DNA from: Perkinsus olseni
Lineage: Eukaryota > Perkinsozoa > Perkinsida > Perkinsidae
Reading direction: 5' to 3'
Length of the DNA stretch: 64,000 nucleotides
Assembly (NCBI GenBank): GCA_013115135.1
Contig: JABANP010000237.1
Coordinates: 1-64,000 of the forward strand
The notes below the pieces were generated by a model. It was not told the origin of the DNA, ran no database searches, and was given only the letters and a program-made list of their open reading frames with translations. Position numbers and translations under genes: made by a program. Positions within the stretch are counted from its first letter, which is position 1. Every line of letters starts with the position of its first letter. Below are positions 44,371 to 53,680 of this stretch, in pieces.

Positions 44371-45166
44371 ATGAATCTTCTAAGAATGCTCGGAACTTCA
44401 TTGATGATCAAGGTCATCATCGCCTTCGTGCACTTCCTCTTCCTCGTCTACGCCGACGCCTTCTGGGCGAATGATACTATCGTCAGCTCAGGCCAAAGTC
44501 CACTTCGCTCTCTACGTCTGCCCGTTGTGGCTGAGGAACCACCCAACTGCTTACCTCCAACTGTAAGTTGGGAGGGCAAGAACTACTGTTGGTACATCCT
44601 GAAGAATAACCTCGGCACCGAAGTTCATTCCGGCATGCTTATCCTCTCCAACACCTCTGGATGGAGCTGGTACGTTACCCTGGAGCATTTGGCCTCCGTG
44701 TCGGGCTTACTTCCGACCGATGTTGGTGTCTGGGCCGAAGGTCGAACTCGTCTAACCACTAGCTTACCCTCTGGGATTACGGTTGACTTAGATTTCTCTA
44801 TCCCAGAAATCGGAAAGTGGCATGGAGTTCCCGTCGGTGACGAGAAGAAGATTGAGTTCAAGGTAGAGCTGTCCACCATCGTGAACATTCCGTATATGGG
44901 CGTGGTGTCGGCAAAGGGCGAGGGATCTGCCATTTCTTCTGTGCATACGCAGGGGAGGAAAGAATCAAATCCAGTCATCGGTAACTGCAATAGGCGATGT
45001 TGGTGATCTGTTCTCGGAGATCGTCTTTTACGCAGAAGTCTGGGCCGAAGACCTCGAACATTGGAACTACGACTGCTACGTTGAAATGTACATCAGTGGT
45101 TTGAAAGACGGTTTCAAGTTTGAATACGACAACATATTACCCGTTTTCCATGAAAAGTCGTATTGA
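44371..45166 (+). pseudogene. secreted-protein family copy 3 (subfamily A), one frame break
   Basis: ATG 44371 opens MNLLRMLGTSLMIKVIIAFV and a signal peptide ending at about VYA-DAFWAND. The frame runs through LRLPVVAEEPPNCLPP, GTEVHSGMLILSNTSGWSWY and VELSTIVNIPYMGVV to about 44955. One extra base in ggggaggaaag then shifts it; the next frame continues NQIQSSVTAIGD, LFSEIVFYAEVWAEDLEHWN, and ends FHEKSY at 45166. A single base separates it from an intact 264-codon gene, so it may be functional if that base is an error. Confidence 0.65.
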
Positions 45167-46671
45167 TTCCCCACGTGGGTGCTCAGGTTTACCACTGAGC
45201 CTTTTTCTCAGTGATAAAAGCGAACTACAATTAGTAGTACGAGCGAATGGTCACCTTCTTTACTAACCCTCGTCTCTTTTTTCATTGATTAGATGGTTAT
45301 TAATAATGATTACTTACATTGATGATTACGACAATTCTCTTCCAGTTCTCGCGTCTAGCGATTCTACCGTATGGTGAAACGATCAAAGAATAATTGGAGG
45401 CCTCTGCGACTGGTTCAATACCAGAGAAGGATACGGGATTCACACAACTGCCTGCCTACATGAGTCGCGAATCGTGACGCGGTTGATGATAATCTGCGAT
45501 GTTAACTGTCAGGCGCAGGATTTGAAGCATCGCGAATTTCGATGTACCTCTGCGATACTGCCGACTTTGGTTAGCTGATCTTGATCTTCGGTCGTATTCT
45601 TTCACTCTCCAATGAGGAGAACCCTACAATCGAGAAAGCTCGTGTTGGGTTGACCGGGAGCGGTCCGACGAGAGTTCTTTCTGGAGACTCCAGAGGAAAA
45701 GAGGCCATGCCGCAAGAGCAACATTGACGGGCACCGGTGGTCGCCAATTGTTGTAGTAGTTCGTTAATATGCAGCCCCACTAGGACGAACAACGCGACTG
45801 ATGGGTGGTCAGAAAGCTTCTTATTGTATCATCCGCTATAGCGTAACAGTCTAGCTATGCAAGTAGAGAGTAAGAACAACGCAGCTATCAATGTTCTACG
45901 ACTACTTGCCATAGTGACAACAATGGGACTTCTTCTTCTAGAACGTCAATCTGTGATGATCGCTGTGAGATCGGGCTTCGAGTCCCATTCTCGATTGTAT
46001 CGTTCATTTTTATCACACTGACGCATCCTGAGGTTTCAATTTCTCGTCTTTACTCCTTCAATCCCAGCTGATCGGTAGAGACGAATCCAACCATGATGTA
46101 CGGCCGACACAGATACAAAACAAGTCCAATAAAAGCATGTTATCGCAGCCCAAGCATGACAGTGTTGATTGACAAAGTGATCGCGGAGCTGATCGCAACG
46201 AGGGGGAGGTTACCGAGAAAGAGGCCTGCAAAAGACCCTGAGTATGCGTATGGCGTTGATTTCAACGCGGTTGTCAGGACGAACGGGGGAAATACAAGTT
46301 GAAGAAATGTCGAAGGACATCCTGCTCTCGTTTTGGGATGTGAACTCCACATTGTTGAGATGATAGGGACAGCGGAGACAGCAGCGTCATGGTGACACCA
46401 TCAACGATAATATGCTGACCGTCGTTGATCCATCTTTAGCCCTCCTGACATCTCGTCGATTTCGGGATAGGCCGAGCCTAGGGGCGGAAGAGTCGCGAAA
46501 CAGAGCTCTCACCATCTCTCCTCGTCTTCATTATAGTTTAGCGGTTCTCTTGACCAAACCTGCGTACTTCGGTTGCTTCTAGTATACTCTCGAATTTGCG
46601 GTAACCTCCCTTCCCCTGCGTGTGACTCGGCGTATGTCACAGGGAACCCTTCATGAATTCGCCGATGGGTT
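45167..46671 (+). other. intergenic, subfamily A 3' flank
   Basis: Contains the copy-3 hairpin (45193-45213). A frame at 46093-46302 (SMTVLIDKVIAELIATRGRL) could be an exon of the truncated PPR copy that follows, but I cannot prove it. Confidence 0.35.
45193..45213 (+). promoter_or_regulatory. 3' UTR hairpin of subfamily A, copy 3
   Basis: CACTGAG, 7-nt T-rich loop, CTCAGTG, soon after the stop of copy 3. Stem identical to that of copy 1. Confidence 0.6.
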
Positions 46672-47265
46672 ATAAGTTGTCGAAGTCCCTGATTGGAGGA
46701 GCGGGGCGCCACCTACGTTCAAGAGATGAGACGAATAGTTGCCGCCTACGGTTAGGTGTGTCCATAGGCATATGCTGGCTCGGACGCTATTCTTCCGTTG
46801 ATAGCCTCGGAGCCGGAACGGAACCTGGCTAGTACAACGGTGTTCCAGGGAGTGGCTGAGGCTGCAGAATATCCTAATGAGAGCGGTTGGAGGGTGACCC
46901 GACCTCGAAGGGGGATTCCTAGTGACGGTATCCAGGTCTTAAAGTTTCTCGGCGTCTCATTGAACTCGTCAGATTCGTCGCAAACGACTCCCTCGGGTCG
47001 CAGACTTCCTCGCAGTAGGGGAAGTAGACGGACGCCACAGGAAGGCTCGTGGAGGAAGCCCCTCTGATCACAGCTGACTGGGGCGGTATTGATTGTACCT
47101 TGTACGGTGTCCTGTTCCGCGGAGTGCTTGTCCATGTACCGATGTGCGCAACTTTATCCGCTGTCTGTTCGGTAAAACTGTTTGGTTCAGTCATCGATAA
47201 GCGTCGTCGTAAGTCCTTCATGCTTCGTCTTGTGCCGCTCGGTGAGGCCTGTATTATTGGGACTT
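46672..47265 (+). pseudogene. duplicated PPR gene 3' end (segmental duplication, copy 2)
   Basis: Collinear copy of 35378-36000. Coding blocks RNLASTTVFQGVAEAAEYP and SSQTTPSGRRLPRSRGSRR, with the same C-terminal stop (47065-47067), stay open. The small intron (45 nt here, 44 nt in copy 1) is kept. No PPR repeats precede it within the duplicated block, so it is a fragment unless diverged exons lie upstream. Confidence 0.65.
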
Positions 47266-47475
47266 CTTTGCGCAGAGCCTCTTCAACTTCTCGCGAACTA
47301 GGGGAAAAGGATTTCTCCCCGGCAAAGAAACTTGCCGGCGTTGGCATCAGCTGGCGTCGCTCCCCACGAGGCCACTTTAGGTCATACGAAAGGATAATGA
47401 AAAGTTTTCCAGCAGTGCATGATCCATGCTTGGTCGTAGTGGCCATCTCGGTTATGAAAGGTGAGAAGCTTACCC

Positions 47476-48118
47476 AGCGTCTAGTGTCTAGTCTCTGGTG
47501 ACTGGTGTCTGTGTCCAGTGCCTGGTGCCTGGTGACTGGTGCCTGGTGACTGGTGACTGGTGACTGGTGACTGGTGACTGGTGACTGGTGACTGGTGACT
47601 GGTGACTGGTAACTGGTGACTGTGTCCAGTGCCTGGTGCCTGGTGACTGTGTCCAGTGCCTGGTGACTGTGTCCAGTGCCTGGTGACTGGTGACTGTGTC
47701 CAGTGCCTGGTGACTGGTGACTGTGTCCAGTGCCTGGTGACTGGTGACTGGTGACTGTGTCCAGTGCCTGGTGACTGGTGACTGTGTCCAGTGCCTGGTG
47801 ACTGGTGACTGTGTCCAGTGCCTGGTGACTGGTGACTGTGTCCAGTGCCTGGTGACTGGTGACTGGTGACTGTGTCCAGTGCCTGGTGACTGGTGACTGT
47901 GTCCAGTGCCTGGTGACTGGTGACTGGTGACTGTGTCCAGTGCCTGGTGACTGGTGACTGTGTCCAGTGCCTGGTGACTGGTGACTGTGTCCAGTGCCTG
48001 GTGACTGTGTCCAGTGCCTGGTGACTGTGTCCAGTGCCTGGTGACTGGTGACTGTGTCCAGTGTCTGGTGACTGTGTCCAGTGTCTGGTGCCTGGTGACT
48101 GTGTCCAGTGCCTGGTCA
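47476..48118 (+). repeat. minisatellite, second locus (CTGGTGACTGTGTCCAGTGC units)
   Basis: About 640 bp. Related to the 36.5-38.5 kb array through ctggtgactggtgac, but with its own unit tgtccagtgcctggtgac. Lies at the same relative position, after the PPR 3' end and before a secreted-family copy. Confidence 0.95.
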
Positions 48119-49023
48119 CAGCGTGCCCTGATGCTTCAGCGGCTGCCAGGAATGTATCGTTGTACTTGTATTCTCATTCTGTTAGATATCAACAGGTGTC
48201 CCTTCAACAAGTTACGTTCTGTTCAGAAATATATAGTTGAGTTGAGTTAATTTGTGGTGTCAAATGGTAACCATTTAATGGTTAGGGGAGTTATACCTCA
48301 TTCCGACAGAGTTATCGTCGTCAGAATAACTCATCGCATTGACAGGCGTTGAATGCCGTCATTGAACCAACTCCGGCAATACTGTCTTTCTCGTAGAGGT
48401 GCTTCTATTGCATTACCCCAGACGACTCCCTGTCGCTCGCTTGGCTCTGAGTAAGAGGCACTCAGAAGCAACTAACTCCTCGTGGAAGCAGCTCGCCAGC
48501 TGCGCCTGCACGTCATGTATCGCTCTTCGCGGAATCTGTCCAAGTTCTCCCAGCCTGCGGACGAGGGGCACACTTACTATGATTTAGGGGTTGAGGTCCT
48601 ATCTAAATTGTCAACTCAGCCATATGGTAGGTTGGTACGTGTCTACCAGATAGCTTGGGGCCTCTTGCACTTTCGGGTGCATCATGCAACAAGCCATGGG
48701 GATTCCCCATCCAGATTTTCAGTTTGAGCTTCAAACTTTGAAGAGCCGACCGCTCGCTCCACGCTCGCATACAGTCAACTGGCCTTATCCGGGAACGCCC
48801 TGGTTCTAGTAGATTTCTGGATTTTCTTATACCGCCGGTCTTCCCATCCTGAAGGCTCGATCTACCTTATGCCTAGGCCTATCTTAGAAGGAGCCTATTA
48901 TAGTTATGATGATCACCACGGGTGATCCACCGGCTGGTGACAATGGCGACGAGAGCGGCTGACGTCCGGGTGACGGACTAAGTCTGGGACAGCTTGTGCC
49001 GTGGGTATTTCCGCACAGGAAAC
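48119..49023 (+). other. spacer and conserved 5' flank of copy 4
   Basis: 48119-48740 holds no supported gene. 48755-49023 is similar to the flank of copy 1. Confidence 0.4.
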
Positions 49024-49432
49024 ATGAATACCGCAAGCATGATCAGAAAATAGTTCATCGTCGGGGCCAGCATCGCGGTCATTCACTCCGTCATCACGAA
49101 CTACGCCGACGCCCTTTGGGTGAATGACACTATCGGCTGGTCGGGTCCTCCAGTTCGCCCTCTGCGTTTGCCTGTTGTGGCTGAGGAACCACCCAACTGC
49201 TCACCTCCAGCTAACCAATACCACGGGAAGAACTACTACTGGTTCATTCTGGTGGACTCTCCTCGGACTCAAGTCCATTCCGGCATGCTCATCCGCTCCA
49301 ATACGTCCCACACAGGCTGGTACGCTACTCTGGAACTGATAGTCCTCGTGCTGGGCTCGCTCCCGACCGATGTTGACATTTGGGCTCAGAGTTATATTTT
49401 CCTGAAACTTTTCATCTACAATGTCACGGTGA
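49024..49432 (+). pseudogene. secreted-protein family copy 4 (subfamily B), nonsense and 3' truncated
   Basis: ATG 49024, then an in-frame TAG at 49051-49053 within the signal-peptide region. The frame then stays open through LRLPVVAEEPPNCSPP, TQVHSGMLIRSNTSHTGWYA and LKLFIYNVTVT. At about 49432 homology to the gene stops and the sequence becomes the downstream module (tgacattgacgatcacggtgagcatc), which elsewhere lies over 300 nt past the stop codon. So the 3' half and 3' UTR are deleted. A GC-rich unique insert follows at about 49490-49670. 49440-50756 otherwise holds repeated flank. Confidence 0.82.
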
Positions 49433-50756
49433 CATTGACGATCACGGTGAGCATCAACCTGAGACGTATACTTTGTAGCTCGGAACTTCATTCGAGGTCA
49501 ACTCGTTGGGCCCGTTTACTCGGCGATGACGCTCGGCGCACAAGGGGACAGCAGTGGTGCGGCTGCCTCCCGTGTTGGGGAGGCGGCCCCGTCACATTGG
49601 CCGAGGACCCGGCGCTCCTTGCGCAGTCCTCTGGCCCACGCCCCAACGCCGGGGAGGAAGGGAGCCGGGTAAGCTTCAGTAATGCTAAAGCTGTGACACT
49701 GGCGTGCTTCGATGGTCTTGCACTCTGTTCGTCTCCGCTCACTACTAGTTTGAGAATGGGGGCTGATTCTGGAGCCGAGGTTCCTATCGGGTTGCATGCC
49801 ATACAGTGTATGCAGGCTTTGAACCTGCTGATGCCCCTGCGGGTCACCCCAGTGTATAATGAATGATAAGTTTTTGATGACACTCATCTGAGGACTCGTG
49901 GCACAGCATGATTGTTGCAACCAATGTGATGATGTACTCGTAAAACGCTAGGTGCGCTCGACTGCTGACAAAGGGCGTATAGTGCCGATGAGAAGGTAGA
50001 AACCTAATGTTTAGCTATGTCAGCCAGGAGAGAGAATGTGTAAGGAAGACTGGAGATCTTAGCGAGAGTGAAACCATCGCGGTAGAAGAAAACGCACCTT
50101 CATCGGCCTGTCTATGGCGATTTCTCGTTGAATTTTCCAACGTCTACCTCCACGGGCGACCCAGACGCTCAGCGAGCATTGCGTTGTATCGAAATTCTCG
50201 CTCATCATTGGGATCACTATTGATCGGAATCCAAATCACTCGCAGCCTCTCTAAGCATACCAGGCTGGAATTTCCAGCCCTCTCCGTATTAGGACCAGAT
50301 GAGATGAGGTGCACACGCATTCTGCTAGTGTGCGATGGGCCTCATATGAGACACTGTCTGTGACCCACTCAACAGGAACATCAATATCAGGCTCCGCGTG
50401 AGGGAGCACCTGCAGCCAGCTACGCATTGGTGCGGCTTCTCAAGTATTCTCACGGCGTGAGGCTCACGCAAAAGGATGAACCGCGGACGGTGCTCCAGCG
50501 AGCTTACGTACAGTCAGCTATGCCCCCCTGCGGACTACGTTGCTTCTATTGGGTTTCCGAAATTGTAGGGTTCTGCTGCCCATCCTTGCTGGAGTTTTGA
50601 TTTTTCGAAGATTAGGCCTACCGCCGAGAGTATCGTAGGTTGCCCTTTATTCGAGATAACCAACATTTAATGTTGACGGCGAGGAGACAGGCGGACGCGC
50701 ACGCCACTGATTCAATCTGGAACAACTTGTCCTGTGACCTTCCCCTCACAGAAGAC

Positions 50757-51545
50757 ATGAATTTTACTCGCATGCTCGGAAGGACGTTCATGATCGGGGT
50801 CATCATCGTTGTCATCTCCTCCATGGTATTGGTCCACGCCGACGCCCCCTTGGTGAATGAAAGTGCCGTCAGCCTAGGCCGAAGTACTCCACTTCGCGCT
50901 CTACGTCTGCCTGTCAAGCATGAGCAACCGCCCAAGTGCTTACCTCCAGATGATCACTTCGGTGGGAAGAACTACTGCTGGTTCATTCTGCAGGATGAAC
51001 CCCAAACTCAAGTTCATTCCGGCATGCTCATCCGCTCCAATACTTCCCACACAGGCTGGTACTCTACTCTGGAACTTATAGTCGTCGCGCCGAAGGACTC
51101 GAACCCGACCGATGTTGGCATCTGGGCTGAGGGTCATACTTTCCTGAAACTCTTTCTGCCAAAGGGGATAACGGTGGACTTAACCTTCTTTGTGCCACAG
51201 ATCGGGGCAGTTGGTGGGAAAGATGTCGGCAAGGACGAGAAGGAAATCTTGTTCAAAGTAGAACTGAACACCACCGTGAACGTTCCCGGTATGGACGCGT
51301 TGAAGGCGAAGGGGGAAAACTTTGCGAGTGCTTCTATCTATACTTCGGGCGGAATGAACCAGATTTTTGCAGACGTCACTGCGCAAGGGAGAGCTGGTTC
51401 TTTCTCGTCGGAGATAACTTTCTACGGTGAAGTTTGGGCAGTGGATCTCGTACACTGGCATTACGACTGTAACGTTGAAGTGATTCTCCATGGTCCGGAT
51501 ATCGATTTCAACGAGCTATTACTCGTGTTCAGTCAAGAATCCTAA
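50757..51545 (+). CDS. secreted-protein family copy 5 (subfamily B), intact
   Basis: Single exon, 262 codons. ATG 50757; signal peptide FMIGVIIVVISSMVLVHA, then DAPLVNES. Core motifs are kept: LRLPVKHEQPPKCLPP, GKNYCWFILQD, TQVHSGMLIRSNTSHTGWYS, PTDVGIWAEGHTFLKLFLPK, VGGKDVGKDEKEI, HWHYDCNVEVIL, FSQES. More diverged from copy 2 in the N-terminal third, as if the exposed part varies. Function unknown. Confidence 0.8.
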   Translation: MNFTRMLGRTFMIGVIIVVISSMVLVHADAPLVNESAVSLGRSTPLRALRLPVKHEQPPKCLPPDDHFGGKNYCWFILQDEPQTQVHSGMLIRSNTSHTGWYSTLELIVVAPKDSNPTDVGIWAEGHTFLKLFLPKGITVDLTFFVPQIGAVGGKDVGKDEKEILFKVELNTTVNVPGMDALKAKGENFASASIYTSGGMNQIFADVTAQGRAGSFSSEITFYGEVWAVDLVHWHYDCNVEVILHGPDIDFNELLLVFSQES

Positions 51546-52257
51546 TCTCCTCTCCCGTTATTCTTGACATATTTGCTCTCCGCAACAGTCGCTCTTCTCT
51601 CTATTAATCTCATTTCGAATCATAATCGAGCTTTGGTGGTGTGATAGCTCTCCATTATCACGATTTTTATGCCTCTGCTTTTATTCGCTTGCTCCGCAAT
51701 GTGAGCTGGCGATCGGTTTTATATCAATGCGAATAAGGTTGAGTGCACATGAGACCTTCCTCTATTTACTGTTATTATCTTCAGCTAACTTGTTTATTAC
51801 CTACCATTACATAAAGGAAAGCATAGCATCACGAGATCGTGCTACGTAGCGCTGTTACCGTGAAGGTCACTGTCGAGCATCGACCTGAGACGTATACTGT
51901 GAGGCTCAGATTTCTATGCTTCAGAGATGTTAATGCCGTCGTGTGCTGTGACACTAGCCTGCTTCGACGGTCTTCTACTTTGCTCGTATCCACTCACCGA
52001 TAGTTCAAGGATGGAGTCTGATTCTGGAGACGAGATTCTTATTGGGTTGTATGGAGGCTTTGAACCTGCGTAGGTTCGGACAGCCCTGCGTATAATGTAT
52101 AATCAGTTTTTAGGGATATACTTACCGAGGGTGAAACCATCGCGCTAGGGGACATCACACCTTCATCGGCCGGGATATGGTCATTTCTCGCTGACCTCTC
52201 CGCGGTGTGCAGACAATCGACACGTGCTCAACAAACTGCTGAGCTTCTCGCCGAGAG
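51546..52257 (+). other. flanking module downstream of copy 5
   Basis: 51855-52110 is the third copy of the downstream repeat. A further fragment of the upstream module (catttctcgctgacctctcc) lies near 52180, so another unit may once have followed. Confidence 0.5.
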
Positions 52258-52587
52258 ATGAGCCAGTACTCGTTTGGTGCTGCCAAGACGCTGGGGCTGA
52301 ATGGATTATGCGAGCTCAACTACGTGGTAACATTCAAGGAAACTCTTCATCGAACGGAGAACAGTCCGGCAGTCCCCCCCGCTCTGCACGCGAATGATGT
52401 GTTGGCCCCGATCGAGCCTGAGCTGGCCCACATTCGCCTGGGAGAGGCCAAGGAGACGTGGAGAGATCAAGAGCTGCGTGCGGTTGTCCGAACGATAGCG
52501 GACACTGGCGTTCTTTGCAAGCACTTGGACCTCTGTCGTATCATGCTATGCGACGAGGAGGGCGCTGTGGTTGGCTATGAAGCCTAA
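52258..52587 (+). CDS. hypothetical protein, 109 aa
   Basis: ATG 52258 to TAA. Reads SFGAAKTLGLNGLCELNYVV, LAPIEPELAHIRLGEAKETW, ELRAVVRTIADTGV. Even composition and helical. Could be a first exon or a stand-alone small gene. No family recognised. 52588-53680 holds nothing further I can support. Confidence 0.35.
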   Translation: MSQYSFGAAKTLGLNGLCELNYVVTFKETLHRTENSPAVPPALHANDVLAPIEPELAHIRLGEAKETWRDQELRAVVRTIADTGVLCKHLDLCRIMLCDEEGAVVGYEA

Positions 52588-53680
52588 CACATTGATACTG
52601 AGGCTCATGGCGCGTTTGGTCATGGGATGCACTGTGCTAGTTCAATCGGTGCCAAGACTGATGACAATGTTGGGATAGCAGAGTCGCGGCGGCGGCGATA
52701 AATGTATTGCCTCTCGTCGGTTTTGGTGGTGAATCAGCAGCTTCTACACGAGCCTCAAACTTTGCCTTCCAAAACGTAGCACGTGTAGCGTCTTTATCAT
52801 AGTTTACAGGCTCGAGCCTGTCAGTCAAGAGAGCAGTACAGGAAGCTGCTCAGCGCGGCTATATCGTGGTAGCCAGAGCGGTAATACCGGCTCTCTCATC
52901 GCCAGCAGCGCAACGCTACGCGCTCCATGTACCCTCGCCAAGGATCACTCCACGTTGTTCGTTAGCTTCTCATCGTTTTTTCGGTGCGACTGGGGGTAAC
53001 GAGTATCCGAAACGGCTACGGTTTCGACAAAGATACCTTGGCGCGATCGCCGTTTTTTCATGCAGCTGAAGATTGGCTTCGGTCATGCGCTCTAATCTTA
53101 CCCCGCTCGATGTGACTTGCCACCGCCGGCGTCCTCACCGAAAGTAGCGGCCAACCTCATCCTTATGTTGGTCAATTGATCGCTGTGAAGGTCGGTAGAC
53201 ACGTTCTAGCTAGGCGGGCAACTAACTGTAAGCTGCTTGCTAGGCAGTGTCTGCTTAGTTAAGCGCTGTTCGTCATCCCTTCGGAGTGGCTCTGTGTTAG
53301 TAAGGGTTTCCGAGATGGCTGCTTGCTCTGAGTACCCGTCGTATCAGCCGGAACTCGTCTGACTTTGCCACGTGTTCTACTGAGAAGCCAAGTTTGAACG
53401 TTCGAGCCGAGGACATATCTAGTACCCGAGCCCTCGTTCGTTCTCGGCGGGCGACGGCGCCAGTGCTTCACCGCAGGGCCTCTTCTGACTCGACAGGGAT
53501 GAGGTTGGATTTATAGAACCGGTTGTGAATGCGAGGTCTATAAACCTGATCTTGAGTCGAGGTTCTCGACTCACTGACAGAGTGCATCTTGTAGAAGTGC
53601 CTTCATCGAACTAACATCAATGGCCTGCTGGTCGCCTCCCGAGTTGCGAGCCAACAAGGCCCAGAAGGAGCTCACTTTCC

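Noticed and set aside
47481..48119. 212-codon ORF of HSHQSPGTG repeats
   Set aside because: Same reason, second minisatellite.
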